Source: Alphaproteobacteria bacterium
GTDB lineage: Bacteria; Pseudomonadota; Alphaproteobacteria; Micropepsales; Micropepsaceae
Assembly: GCA_028865545.1 (NCBI GenBank)
Contig: JAGWJY010000021.1
Coordinates: 1 to 52,675 of the forward strand
Length of the DNA stretch: 52,675 nucleotides
Direction of reading: 5' to 3'
Position numbers and translations under genes: made by a program. Under the pieces are notes generated by a model. It ran no database searches. It was not told where the DNA came from and was given only the letters and a program-made list of their open reading frames with translations. Positions 44,069-52,675 of this stretch are shown piece by piece (positions within the stretch are counted from its first letter, which is position 1; the number at the start of each line of letters is the position of its first letter).

Positions 44069-45592
44069 CTACCAGATCGGCTTGCCGTCGCCGGGCAGGC
44101 CGAGGCGCGGCCATTTCTCGCTCACCGTTTTCACGATCTCGTCGTCCATGCGGATCTTGCGGCCCCATTCGCGCTTGGTCTCGGGCGGCCATTTGTTGGT
44201 GGCGTCGAGCCCGATCTTCGAGCCCAGTCCGCTCTCGGGGGAGGCGAAGTCCAGATAGTCGATCGGGGTGTGTTCGATCACCGTGATGTCGCGCGCCGGG
44301 TCCATGCGGGTGGAGATCGCCCACATCACGTCTTTCCAGTTTCGCGCGTCGATGTCGTCGTCCACCACGATCACCCATTTGGTGTACATGAACTGGCGCA
44401 GATAGGACCACACCGCCATCATCACGCGCTTGGCGTGGCCGGGATACGCCTTCTTCATGCTGACGACCGCGATACGATAGGAGCAGCCTTCCGGCGGCAG
44501 CCAGAAATCGACGATCTCTGGGAACTGCTGGCGGATCAGCGGCACGAACACTTCGTTCAATGCTTCGCCCAGTACCGAGGGCTCGTCCGGCGGCCGTCCG
44601 GTATAGGTGGACAGATAAATCGGATCGCGCCGCATGGTGATGGCGGTCACCGTGAAGACGGGGAATTTTTCCACCGAGTTGTAATAGCCGGTGTGGTCGC
44701 CATAAGGGCCTTCGTCGCGGTAATCGGTCAGCGAGACTTCGCCTTCCAGAATGATCTCCGCTTCGGCCGGCACCTTCAGCGGCTGCGTCACGCAATCCGC
44801 CAGCTCGACGCGGTTGCCGCGCAGCAGTCCGGCGAACTGGTATTCCGACAGCGTGTCGGGGATCGGCGTCACCGCCGCCAGAATGGTTCCCGGATCGGCG
44901 CCGAGCACGATGGCCGCGGGCAGGGGCGCCGCCTTCTCCTTCGCCCAGCGCGCATGATGCTGTGCGCCGCCGCGATGGCGCAGCCAGCGCATGATGGTCT
45001 GGTGCCGGTTCAGCACCTGCATGCGGTAGATGCCGAGATTGTAATTGTCCTCGCGCACTTCGCCCGGCCCCTTGGTGACCACCAGCGGCCAGGTGATGAG
45101 CGGCGCCGGCTCGCCCGGCCAGCAGGTCTGGATCGGCAGGCGCGCGAGGTCGATGTCGGCGCCTTTCAGCACCACCTCCTGGCACGGCGCTTTCGACGTC
45201 GTCTTCGGGCGCATCGCCATCACTGTCTTGGCCAGCGGCAGAAGCTCGAAGGCGTCGCCGAAGCTGCGCGGCGGCTCGGGCTGGCGCAGCATGGCAAGCA
45301 TCTCGCCGACTTCGCGCAATTCGCCCGCCGTGGTGCGCCGCACGTCGCCCATGGTGACGCCCATGGCGACGCGCTTGACGGTGCCGAACAGGTTGACCAG
45401 CACCGGAATGTCGCTCGGCGTGCCGTCGGCCTTGACCGGCTTCTCGAACAGCACGGCGGGGCCGCCCCGGGCCATCAGCCGGGTCTGGATTTCGGTCATC
45501 TCGAGCACGGTGGAAACCGGCTCGCGCACGCGCACCAGTTCGCCCGAGTTTTCGAGTGTGGCGATGAATTCGCGAAGCGAGCGATAGCTCAT
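44069..45592 (-). CDS. ubiD: 4-hydroxy-3-polyprenylbenzoate decarboxylase
   Basis: 507 residues, nearly collinear with E. coli UbiD from memory: [24 protein letters not shown]-type helix, [144 protein letters not shown] and [14 protein letters not shown]. It uses prenylated FMN to remove the carboxylate in ubiquinone synthesis. No ubiX is in the window. It lies 13 bases after the first permease in the same direction. Confidence 0.93.
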   Translation of the reverse strand: MSYRSLREFIATLENSGELVRVREPVSTVLEMTEIQTRLMARGGPAVLFEKPVKADGTPSDIPVLVNLFGTVKRVAMGVTMGDVRRTTAGELREVGEMLAMLRQPEPPRSFGDAFELLPLAKTVMAMRPKTTSKAPCQEVVLKGADIDLARLPIQTCWPGEPAPLITWPLVVTKGPGEVREDNYNLGIYRMQVLNRHQTIMRWLRHRGGAQHHARWAKEKAAPLPAAIVLGADPGTILAAVTPIPDTLSEYQFAGLLRGNRVELADCVTQPLKVPAEAEIILEGEVSLTDYRDEGPYGDHTGYYNSVEKFPVFTVTAITMRRDPIYLSTYTGRPPDEPSVLGEALNEVFVPLIRQQFPEIVDFWLPPEGCSYRIAVVSMKKAYPGHAKRVMMAVWSYLRQFMYTKWVIVVDDDIDARNWKDVMWAISTRMDPARDITVIEHTPIDYLDFASPESGLGSKIGLDATNKWPPETKREWGRKIRMDDEIVKTVSEKWPRLGLPGDGKPIW

Positions 45593-45605
45593 GCGCTCTC
45601 TGTTC

Positions 45606-47075
45606 TTAACTTTCGTTCGTCACATTCCACTTCGACGGCGTGGTGTGCCAGTAGCCGTAGATTGCGAATATGACGACGCCGATTCCCGTCCAGATAATAA
45701 GCCGGCTGAGCGTATCGGGCGACGACAAGAAAAGGCTGACCATCATCCCGGTGCAGACCAGCACGCCGGCAGGGGCGACGAACCAGACATAGGCGATGCG
45801 GAATTGCCGCCTGGCGCGCGGCGCCGTGATGCGCAGGATCAGCACGCCGGCGCATACGGCGATGAAGGCCAGCAGCGTTCCGACGGATACGAGTTCGGCC
45901 AGAACGTCGAAGGGAAAGACGGCGGCCAGCAGGATCGCGAAGGCGCTGGTGATGTAAGTGCCGATATGCGGCGTATGGAAGCGCTTGTGGATGGCGGCGA
46001 AGGCCGGGGGCAGGAAGCCGTCGCGGGCCATCGAATAGAACACCCGGGACTGGCCGTAAAGCGAGACGAAGGTGACGGAAGCCAGGCCGACCATCGCGCC
46101 GACGTCGATCCATGTCACCAGCCATTTGAGGGTGGCGATCTTGCTGACCGCGAAGGACACCGGGTCCGGCACGTCGAGGGTGCGCCAGTTGGTGATGCCG
46201 GTCAGCACGATCGCCATCAGGATGTAGAGCACGGTGCAGATGAGCAGGGAGCCGAGGATGCCGATGGGAAGATCGCGCCGCGGATTCTTGGCTTCCTGGG
46301 CCGCGACCGAAACGGCCTCGAAGCCGATATAGGCGAAGAAGATCATGCCCGACGCGGCGAGGATGCCGGAGATGCCGAACTTGCCCCACTGGCCTTGGTT
46401 CGGCGGGATGAAGGGATGCAGGTTCGCGCTTTGCACGAAGGGCAGGCCGAACAGGATCACCAGCAGGACGATCCCGACCTTGATCAGCACCATGAAGCCG
46501 TTGAACTTCGCGGATTCGCGCACGCCCACGATCAGGAAGGCGCTCAATCCGGCGATCAGCACGACGGCGGGCAGGTTCATGATGTCGCCGGTGAGATGCA
46601 GATGCTCGAAGCCGGTCCCCTCCAGCGGCGCGTTGGCGAAGGTGGTCGGGAAGTTGATCCCGAAATCGTGCAACAGGCTGACGAAATAGCCCGACCAGCC
46701 GGCGGCGACGCCGGCGGCGGACACCAGATATTCGAGCACCATGTTCCAGCCGATGAACCACGCCATGTAGCGGCCCATGGTGGCGTAGGCGTAGGTGTAG
46801 GAGCTGCCGGATTCCGGAATCATCGAGGCGAATTCGGCATAGCAAAGGCCGGCGAAGAAGCAGCCGACGCCGGCGATGAGGAAGGAGATGAGCACCGCGG
46901 GCCCGGCATGCTCCGCCGCCGCCGTTCCGGCGATGACGAAAATGCCGGCGCCGATGATCGAGCCGATCCCGATCATGATCAGGCTGAAGGGCCCTAGCGT
47001 GCGGTGCAGATGGATTTCGCTGGCGACGATGGGATCGGGCTGTGCCAATTCGGCCGTTTCGTCGGCGTCTGCCAT
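45606..47075 (-). CDS. APC-superfamily amino acid permease (CAT-like), copy 1
   Basis: 489 residues, about 12–14 membrane helices. The N-terminal [70 protein letters not shown] block is the cationic amino acid transporter/YfnA type; [27 protein letters not shown] is the conserved loop. Likely imports amino acids with protons; substrate unknown. Tandem with a second such gene (47108–48607) 32 bases upstream; ubiD follows 13 bases later. Confidence 0.93.
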   Translation of the reverse strand: MADADETAELAQPDPIVASEIHLHRTLGPFSLIMIGIGSIIGAGIFVIAGTAAAEHAGPAVLISFLIAGVGCFFAGLCYAEFASMIPESGSSYTYAYATMGRYMAWFIGWNMVLEYLVSAAGVAAGWSGYFVSLLHDFGINFPTTFANAPLEGTGFEHLHLTGDIMNLPAVVLIAGLSAFLIVGVRESAKFNGFMVLIKVGIVLLVILFGLPFVQSANLHPFIPPNQGQWGKFGISGILAASGMIFFAYIGFEAVSVAAQEAKNPRRDLPIGILGSLLICTVLYILMAIVLTGITNWRTLDVPDPVSFAVSKIATLKWLVTWIDVGAMVGLASVTFVSLYGQSRVFYSMARDGFLPPAFAAIHKRFHTPHIGTYITSAFAILLAAVFPFDVLAELVSVGTLLAFIAVCAGVLILRITAPRARRQFRIAYVWFVAPAGVLVCTGMMVSLFLSSPDTLSRLIIWTGIGVVIFAIYGYWHTTPSKWNVTNES

Positions 47076-47107
47076 GCGTCAGCTCTTTCTGTCGTGCACC
47101 GGGTGCA

Positions 47108-48607
47108 TCACTTTGCGGGGTGTTCCTTGATTTTCCAACGCGGCGCTTTGGCGTGCTTGCGGCCGTAAACGAAGAAGATGGCCAGGCCGATGATCGTCCA
47201 CAGCACGAGGCGGAGCCAGGTGTCGATCGGCAGCCACGACATCATGCCGCCGCACATGATGATGCCGAGCGGCGCCACCAGCCAGACGAAGGGCGTGCGG
47301 AACGGGCGCACCGCTCTCGGCTTCGAGATGCGCAGCACCATGACGCCGAAACAAACGATGACGAAGGCCAGCAGCGTGCCGATCGAGACGAGTTCGCCGA
47401 GAATGTCCAGGGGCAGCGCGCCGGCAAGCAGGGCCGCGAAGATGCCGGTGACGATGGTGCTCTTCCAGGGCGTGCGGAAATGCGCGTGCACATCGCTGAA
47501 CAGCGGCGGGATCATGCCGTCCTTCGACATGGCGTAGAAGATGCGCGACTGGCCGAGCAGCAGCACCAGCACCACCGAAGCCAGGCCGACGATGGCGCCG
47601 ACATTGACGATGGGCGCGAGCCAGGCGGTCGAGGGCAGGGCTTCGACGGCCATCGACACCGGATGCGCTACGTTCAGCGTGGTGTACGAGGCCAGGCCCG
47701 TCAGCACATAGGACATCAGCATGTAGAGCACGGTGCAGATCGCCAGCGAGCCGAGAATGCCGATCGGCACGTCGCGCTTGGGATTTTTCGCCTCCTGCGC
47801 CGCCACCGACACCGCGTCGAATCCGATATAGGCGAAGAAGATCACGCCGGTGGCGCGCAGCACGCCGCTGAAGCCGAAATTGCCCCAGGTTCCGGTGTTG
47901 GGCGGGATGAAGGGCACGTGGTTGGCCGCAACCACATGCGGCAAGCCGACCACGATGACGAGCAGGACGATCAGCAGCTTGATGCCGACCATCGTGTTGT
48001 TGAAATTCGCGGACAGATGGACTCCGAAGATCAGCACGGCGGAGATCAGCGCGATCAGCGCCACGGCGGGCAGGTTCATGTAAGTGCCTGTCATGCCGAT
48101 ATGCATCATCGCGTTGAGCGCGCCCGCGCCGGCGCTGTATGTCGAGCAGTGAATGTCGGTCGCCACGCACAAGGGCGCCGAAGCCCATTCCGCCGGGATC
48201 GGGTGTCCGAGATATTTCATGAAGTCGTTGAAATAGCCGGACCAGCCGTTGGCGACCGTCGAGGCGGCCGCCAGATATTCCAGCACGAGATTCCAGCCGA
48301 TGAACCAGGCCATGAAGCGGCCCAGCGTCGCAAAAGTATAAGTGTAGGCGCTGCCCGCCACCGGGATCATCGCCGCGTATTCGGCGTAGCACAGTCCGGC
48401 GAACAGACAGCCCGCGCCGGCGATGGCGAAGGAGATCACCACGCCGGGGCCGGCATAGGTCGCCGCCGCGTGGCCGGTGATGACGAAGATGCCTGCGCCG
48501 ATGATGGCGCCGATGCCGAGCGCGATCAGATGGATCACCCCCAAGGTGGGGTTCAGGTCGTGGACCTCGTGTTGTTCGGCAATAGGATCTTCGGTGATAC
48601 CGGCCAT
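47108..48607 (-). CDS. APC-superfamily amino acid permease (CAT-like), copy 2
   Basis: 499 residues with the same layout as the neighbour: [98 protein letters not shown]. It differs by an inserted cysteine-containing loop after helix 3 (VATDIHCSTYSAGAGALNAM) and by a different C-terminal tail, so the two are diverged tandem copies. ATG 48607 gives the usual short cytoplasmic N-terminus. First gene of the permease–permease–ubiD run. Confidence 0.93.
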   Translation of the reverse strand: MAGITEDPIAEQHEVHDLNPTLGVIHLIALGIGAIIGAGIFVITGHAAATYAGPGVVISFAIAGAGCLFAGLCYAEYAAMIPVAGSAYTYTFATLGRFMAWFIGWNLVLEYLAAASTVANGWSGYFNDFMKYLGHPIPAEWASAPLCVATDIHCSTYSAGAGALNAMMHIGMTGTYMNLPAVALIALISAVLIFGVHLSANFNNTMVGIKLLIVLLVIVVGLPHVVAANHVPFIPPNTGTWGNFGFSGVLRATGVIFFAYIGFDAVSVAAQEAKNPKRDVPIGILGSLAICTVLYMLMSYVLTGLASYTTLNVAHPVSMAVEALPSTAWLAPIVNVGAIVGLASVVLVLLLGQSRIFYAMSKDGMIPPLFSDVHAHFRTPWKSTIVTGIFAALLAGALPLDILGELVSIGTLLAFVIVCFGVMVLRISKPRAVRPFRTPFVWLVAPLGIIMCGGMMSWLPIDTWLRLVLWTIIGLAIFFVYGRKHAKAPRWKIKEHPAK

Positions 48608-48705
48608 GCTTGTGCCCCCCGTGTGGCTGTTAGCCCGCAAAGCAGGCTGCAAGAGGGAAGCACTCTGCACGAGCTTGGCGCTCGCGCCAACCGGGGTTTG
48701 ACGCC

Positions 48706-49050
48706 TTAGGCCTTGGTCCAGATCGCGATTTCGTTACCGTTGGGGTCCCGGAAGTGGAAGCGGCGGCCGCCGGGAAATGCGACGTGCTCCATGATTTCCG
48801 CGCCGGCTGCCCGCACCTTCGCTTCCATCGCGTCAAGATCGGCGGCGTAGAGCACGACCAGCGCCCCGCCGCGCGACACGACTTTGCGCTCGGCGTTGAA
48901 GCCGCCCACGCGGTCGCCGCTGTGGAATTCCAGATAGTTCGGCCCGTAGTCGATGAAGGTCCATCCGAAGACGGCGCCGTAAAACGCCTTGGTCGCCGGG
49001 ATGTCCGATGCCGGCAGCTCTATATAGTCCAGATATCCATCCTGTGGCAT
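48706..49050 (-). CDS. VOC (glyoxalase/bleomycin-resistance) family protein
   Basis: 114 residues with two beta-alpha-beta modules of the vicinal-oxygen-chelate fold: YIELPASDIPATKAFYGAVFGWTF and AAGAEIMEHVAFPGGRRFHFRDPNGNEIAIWT. The latter carries the usual C-terminal metal-site Glu. AAGGGAA lies 8 bases before the ATG at 49050. Such proteins are metal-dependent isomerases, dioxygenases or binding proteins; no specific reaction can be assigned. Confidence 0.85.
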   Translation of the reverse strand: MPQDGYLDYIELPASDIPATKAFYGAVFGWTFIDYGPNYLEFHSGDRVGGFNAERKVVSRGGALVVLYAADLDAMEAKVRAAGAEIMEHVAFPGGRRFHFRDPNGNEIAIWTKA

Positions 49051-49169
49051 GGCAATGTTCCCTTTTTGTTCTTTATACCAACCGGCGCATCGGCGAGTCA
49101 AGCGGAGCCGGGCGGGATGCACACGGAACCGCGCAGAAGAGTAACGTCTCCGCCCGCGCTGATCCGCCC

Positions 49170-49817
49170 TTACGCCAGCCGGTAGACGCTGGTCTCCCGG
49201 ATCTCCCGGTCTTCCAGGTCGCGCGTCGTCTGCACATTATATGTAGCGAGCTTCTCGACGCCGGATTTCGGAAAATAGGTGCGGCCGGGATCGCCGAGCA
49301 GCACCGTCACGCCCGCCGATGCACGCACGCATTCGCCGAGCCAGAGCAGCAACCGTTCGGCGAGCGGCCGCTCGTAGCACATGTCGCCGACCAGGATGGT
49401 CTGCCAGCCGCCGCCGCGGCCGATCACGTCTTGGTGCGTGATGTCGAGCGGCACGCCGTTCGCGTCGGCGTTCAAGGCGATGGCCGCCGCCGCGAAGGCG
49501 TCGATGTCGGCGGCGAGCACCTGCGACGCGCCGGCCTTCGCCGCCGCGATGGCAACCAGCCCCGACCCCGATCCGAAATCCAGCACCGATTGTCCGCGCA
49601 CGGTTTCGGGATGATCGAGCACATAGCGCGCCAGCGCCTGGCCGCCGGCCCAGGCGAAGGCCCAATAAGGCGGCGGCACGCCTTCCGCCTCGAGTTCTTC
49701 CTCCGTCTTGCGCCACAGCGGCACCACCTCCGTTGCCAGATGCAGCCGCACCTCCGGCACCAGGGGCGGTGCGATCAGAGCGGTATTCTCGCGGATAAAC
49801 GGTTTGGGGGCTGTCAT
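49170..49817 (-). CDS. Protein methyltransferase, ETFB-lysine-methyltransferase (METTL20)-like
   Basis: 215 residues. Seven-beta-strand methyltransferase with EELEAEGVPPPYWAFAWAGGQALARYVLDHPE before the SAM loop VLDFGSGSGLVAIAAAKAGA (78–97) and the acidic AADIDAFA. The post-motif II sequence is D145-M-C-Y148, the DxxY motif of the METTL20/METTL21 protein-lysine methyltransferase family; bacterial homologues of METTL20 methylate the beta subunit of electron-transfer flavoprotein. Older annotation of such genes is nicotinamide N-methyltransferase-like. An acyl-CoA dehydrogenase that would use ETF is in this window. Confidence 0.82.
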   Translation of the reverse strand: MTAPKPFIRENTALIAPPLVPEVRLHLATEVVPLWRKTEEELEAEGVPPPYWAFAWAGGQALARYVLDHPETVRGQSVLDFGSGSGLVAIAAAKAGASQVLAADIDAFAAAAIALNADANGVPLDITHQDVIGRGGGWQTILVGDMCYERPLAERLLLWLGECVRASAGVTVLLGDPGRTYFPKSGVEKLATYNVQTTRDLEDREIRETSVYRLA

Positions 49818-49875
49818 GCGCCGGACGCTTGTTTGGTGTATCATGACACAAAGCACGGGCGTGGGGGGTGTGGAT

Positions 49876-50661
49876 ATGCCGATACGGTTCACGGGCATCA
49901 GGCTTCTGCTGGTTTTCGTCGGCATCAATCTGGTGATGTTCCTCATGCTGGTGACCAGCATGACCAGCGCCCATCCCTGGCTGGCGCGCGTGCTGCCGGG
50001 TCAGTTCGAGACCGGCGTGAACTCCTCCGGCTATTGGGTGTTCTTCGCGCTGGTGCTGCTGGTCGACGCCATCACCGTTCTGATCGCCGGAATGGCGCTG
50101 CTGGTGCCCGCGCTGCTCGACGGCGCGACCATCGAGGAACGCCGCCTGACGCGCCACCTCGTCGATCGCGGCGGCGTCTCGGAAGGCGCCAAGGAGGCGA
50201 TCTTCGTGGCGATGCGCGAGGAGGCGGTGTCCGTTTATCGTCAGGTCGTCGCCGGACGGACCATTCTCTTTGCCGGCGTGGTGTTCCTGGTCTTCGCTTT
50301 CTTCGCCGTCTCGCTCGCCTTCGCCCGCGCGCTGCCCGACGGTGCGATGTACGCCGATGCTTCCGGCCCGGTGCGCAACGCCGCGGTCTCCGCCGTCGAG
50401 ATGGAACGCTTCACCGCCGATCAGATCGCCGGCGCCGTGCTGCTCAACGCGCCCGACATCTATGGCTGGCATGCCAGCGCCTTGCGCAACGACACCGCCA
50501 ACGGCGCCTACACGGATTTCCTCTTCAGCTTCCGCGCCGTCTTCGGCTTCGTCGTGCTGCTGATGCTGCTCAGCCTGCTGCGCCGCAGCCGCAGCCCGAG
50601 CCGCGAGAAGAAGACGATCGAAAGCGTCGAAGCCGCCATCGAGGAAAAGAAAGCGGCGTGA
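49876..50661 (+). CDS. Multi-helix membrane protein, unknown function
   Basis: 261 residues with three clear membrane helices: near 8–28 (RLLLVFVGINLVMFLMLV), 52–75 (FFALVLLVDAITVLIAGMALLV) and 134–158 (ILFAGVVFLVFAFFAVSLAF), and a fourth near the C-terminus (FGFVVLLMLLSLL). Helical, charged extramembrane parts contain GGVSEGAKEAIFVAMREEAVSVYRQV. No family is recognised. ATG 49876 has GGGGGG upstream; ATG 49843 is possible. Divergent from the methyltransferase gene. Confidence 0.7.
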   Translation: MPIRFTGIRLLLVFVGINLVMFLMLVTSMTSAHPWLARVLPGQFETGVNSSGYWVFFALVLLVDAITVLIAGMALLVPALLDGATIEERRLTRHLVDRGGVSEGAKEAIFVAMREEAVSVYRQVVAGRTILFAGVVFLVFAFFAVSLAFARALPDGAMYADASGPVRNAAVSAVEMERFTADQIAGAVLLNAPDIYGWHASALRNDTANGAYTDFLFSFRAVFGFVVLLMLLSLLRRSRSPSREKKTIESVEAAIEEKKAA

Positions 50662-50691
50662 AGACGTCTCGCGGATTTATCGGATGCTTTT

Positions 50692-50714
50692 CACCCTCCC
50701 CTTGAGGGAGGGTG
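50692..50714. terminator. Strong hairpin after membrane protein gene
   Basis: Perfect 9-bp stem CACCCTCCC/GGGAGGGTG with a CTTGA loop, 31 bases after the stop codon, followed by AATTGATTTCTTGATT, a weakly T-rich tail. It resembles the GC-rich intergenic palindromes at 15–20 kb and is also a plausible rho-independent terminator. Confidence 0.5.
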
Positions 50715-50847
50715 GAATTGATTTCTTGATTGCGCTCGTTCCGAACCAATTCTGGCTTATTTTTTTCTCCGCATCCGTATCGCTTCGGAATCGCGCGTCT
50801 TCCCGCTAAATACGTGCCCGCACCCAGCCGATTCGGATTCCGCCGGC

Positions 50848-52671
50848 ATGAACGTTCCCGTCCAGCCCATTCCTTCGAGCCGGCAGATCCTGAAGGACGT
50901 CTTCGGCTTCGAAGCCTTCCGTCCCGGCCAGCAAGCGGCGATGGATGCGGCGCTGGAGGGGCGCAACGTGCTCTGCGTCATGCCCACCGGCTCGGGCAAG
51001 TCGCTGTGCTTCCAGGTACCCGCGCTGGTGATGGGCGGACTGACCATCGTCGTCTCGCCGCTGGTGGCGCTGATGCAGGACCAGGTGGAGTCGCTGCGGC
51101 TGGCGGGCGTCGCGGCGGACACCATCAACTCTTCGCGCGAGCGCGAGGACAACGTCGCGGCGTGGCGGCGCGCCGCTGCGGGCCAGACGCGCCTGCTGTA
51201 TCTGTCGCCCGAGCGGCTGATGACCGAGCAGATGCTGGCGGCGCTGGGCCGGCTTCCCATCCGCCTGATCGCCGTCGACGAAGCGCATTGCATCTCGCAA
51301 TGGGGTCCCGCCTTCCGGCCCGATTATGAATCCCTGTCGCGTCTGCGCGAGGTGTTTCCCAACGCCCCCGTCATGGCGCTGACCGCCACCGCCGACGCCA
51401 GCACGCGCGCCGACATCGCCGCGCGCCTGTTCGCCGATGACGTCGAGCAGATCGTGCTCGGTTTCGACCGTCCGAACATCAAGCTGACGGTCGCCGCCAA
51501 GGCGAACTGGAAACAGCAGCTTCTGTCTTTCGTCAAAGCGCACAAGGGGCAGAGCGGCATCGTCTATTGCCTGTCGCGCAAGAAGACGGAGGAGGCCGCC
51601 GCGCTGCTCGCCGCCGAAGGCATCAAGGCGCTGGCCTATCACGCCGGCATGAGCAAGGAGGCGCGCGAGGCCAACCAGAACGCCTTCATGACCGAGCCTT
51701 ACACCGTGATGGTGGCGACCATCGCCTTCGGCATGGGCATCGACAAGGCGGATGTGCGCTATGTCTTCCATGCCGATCTGCCGGGAAGTCTGGAAAGCTA
51801 TTACCAGGAGATCGGCCGGGCCGGGCGCGACGGCGAAGCGGCCGAGGCGCATATGCTGTTCGGCCTCGGCGACATCCGCATGCGTCGGATGTTCATCGAT
51901 CAGGAAGAATCGAGCGACGACCGCAAACGGCGCGAGCATCAGCGGCTGGCCGCGCTGATCGGCTATTGCGAGGCGTCGAGCTGCCGCCGCCGCACGCTGC
52001 TCTCTTATTTCGGCGAGGCGGCGGAGCCGTGCGGCAATTGCGATGTCTGTCTGCATCCCGCCGCGACGGTGGACGGCACCCAGGACGCCTGCCGCATTCT
52101 CGATGCCATATTGCAGACCGGCGAGCGCTACGGCGCGGCGCATATCGTCGATGTGCTGTGCGGCGCCGAAACCGAGAAGATCGTCGCCACCGGGCACAAC
52201 CGCTTGCCGGCCCACGGCTCCGGCGCGGCGCGCAAGAAAACGGAATGGCGTTCGCTGATCCGCCAGCTGGTGGCCGGCGGTTTTCTCGATCACGACATCG
52301 CCGGCTTCGGCGGCCTCAGCGTCGCGGAAGACGGCCGTGCGTTGCTGCGCGGCGAGAAGCCGTTTCTCTATCGTCCAGATGCGCCCGCCGCCCGCAAGGA
52401 CCGCGACGGTACGTCGTCCGGCGCGCCCAGCGATGCCGACGCCGCGCTTCTCGCCGCGCTCAAGCGCCTGCGCCTGAGCATCGCCGCCGGCCGCCGCGTG
52501 CCCGCCTATCTGATCTTTTCCGACAAGACGCTGCTGGAAATGGCCCGCCACGCGCCGCGCACGCTCGACGACTTCGCCGCCATCAGCGGCGTCGGCGCCT
52601 CCAAGCTGCGCGATTTCGGCAAGACCTTCCTCGACGCCATCGCCGCCCATGTCGCGGCGGCGGGCGGGTGA
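50848..52671 (+). CDS. recQ: ATP-dependent DNA helicase RecQ
   Basis: 607 residues, complete 4 bases before the window end. Superfamily-2 helicase motifs: FRPGQQAAMDAAL, Walker A MPTGSGKSLCFQ, DEAHCISQWG, TATADAST, and QEIGRAGRDGEAA (motif VI). The RecQ C-terminal zinc module is C..C..CGNCDVC in YCEASSCRRRTLLSYFGEAAEPCGNCDVC, followed by a winged helix and an HRDC domain (DADAALLAALKRLRLSIAAGRRVPAYLIFSDKTLLEMA). It unwinds recombination intermediates 3' to 5'. Length fits E. coli RecQ (609). Confidence 0.97.
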   Translation: MNVPVQPIPSSRQILKDVFGFEAFRPGQQAAMDAALEGRNVLCVMPTGSGKSLCFQVPALVMGGLTIVVSPLVALMQDQVESLRLAGVAADTINSSREREDNVAAWRRAAAGQTRLLYLSPERLMTEQMLAALGRLPIRLIAVDEAHCISQWGPAFRPDYESLSRLREVFPNAPVMALTATADASTRADIAARLFADDVEQIVLGFDRPNIKLTVAAKANWKQQLLSFVKAHKGQSGIVYCLSRKKTEEAAALLAAEGIKALAYHAGMSKEAREANQNAFMTEPYTVMVATIAFGMGIDKADVRYVFHADLPGSLESYYQEIGRAGRDGEAAEAHMLFGLGDIRMRRMFIDQEESSDDRKRREHQRLAALIGYCEASSCRRRTLLSYFGEAAEPCGNCDVCLHPAATVDGTQDACRILDAILQTGERYGAAHIVDVLCGAETEKIVATGHNRLPAHGSGAARKKTEWRSLIRQLVAGGFLDHDIAGFGGLSVAEDGRALLRGEKPFLYRPDAPAARKDRDGTSSGAPSDADAALLAALKRLRLSIAAGRRVPAYLIFSDKTLLEMARHAPRTLDDFAAISGVGASKLRDFGKTFLDAIAAHVAAAGG

Positions 52672-52675
52672 GGGG

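Noticed and set aside
1-52675. CRISPR arrays, transposases, prophage or rRNA/tRNA genes
   Set aside because: I looked for regular spaced repeats, IS ends with transposase frames and conserved RNA sequences and saw none.

Overview
The window is 52.7 kb of GC-rich chromosomal DNA from an alphaproteobacterium. The evidence is gene content and order: xseA–DUF2093–M23 peptidase facing a pmbA–cysQ–DUF4170–msbA–waaA–lpxK–lpxL lipid A block, a type-II DnaJ beside pdxH, an E. coli-like ubiD, and a TTAA-N7-TTAA CtrA-type box before a PAS histidine kinase. A soil or plant-associated lineage (for example a Rhizomicrobium/Micropepsaceae-like group) would fit, but that placement is a guess. There is no rRNA, tRNA, CRISPR array, transposase or phage gene that I can see.

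Layout. 1–1.05 kb: start of a TonB-dependent receptor (minus strand, runs off the left edge) and an AT-rich intergenic region. 1.05–6.1 kb: plus-strand run xseB, dxs, tlyA, a RumA-type RNA methyltransferase and a secreted C13 (legumain-type) peptidase, the last four tightly linked. 6.1–9.5 kb: minus-strand run fabI–aroC–small membrane protein–HIR-like SPFH protein. 9.7–11.2 kb: two tandem CHASE3-only membrane proteins. 11.2–14.4 kb: dnaJ-like, Sel1 lipoprotein, pdxH and a cation diffusion facilitator. 14.5–21.8 kb is accessory in character: an SDR, mannonate dehydratase (uxuA), a CPBP membrane protease flanked by a 61-nt direct repeat, a low-GC FRG-domain gene, a HAD phosphatase, small secreted, GFA and membrane proteins, and several palindromic elements between genes.

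21.8–30.7 kb: rluB/tadA divergent pair, two GSTs, an O-acyltransferase gene wedged between a relic and an intact copy of the 3' end of a PAP2 phosphatase gene, an acyl-CoA dehydrogenase, a PAS histidine kinase, an ACAD10/11-type phosphotransferase and an FKBP isomerase. 30.7–43.9 kb: a methyltransferase, purD, the xseA group, the seven-gene lipid A/Kdo operon and a retropepsin-fold protein whose catalytic aspartates are both replaced. 44–52.7 kb: ubiD behind two tandem APC amino-acid permeases, a VOC protein, an ETFB-lysine-methyltransferase-like enzyme, a membrane protein and a complete recQ.

The core theme is envelope and isoprenoid/quinone metabolism: dxs feeds isoprenoids, ubiD acts on ubiquinone, fabI on fatty acids, and the lpx/waaA/msbA genes build and export lipid A. 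I found no single obvious new multi-gene system. The strongest oddities are the acyltransferase insertion with its PAP2 relic, the output-less CHASE3 pair, the degenerate aspartyl protease, the repeat-flanked CPBP gene next to the FRG gene, the Asn-for-His M23 protein, and the CtrA-type box before the histidine kinase.
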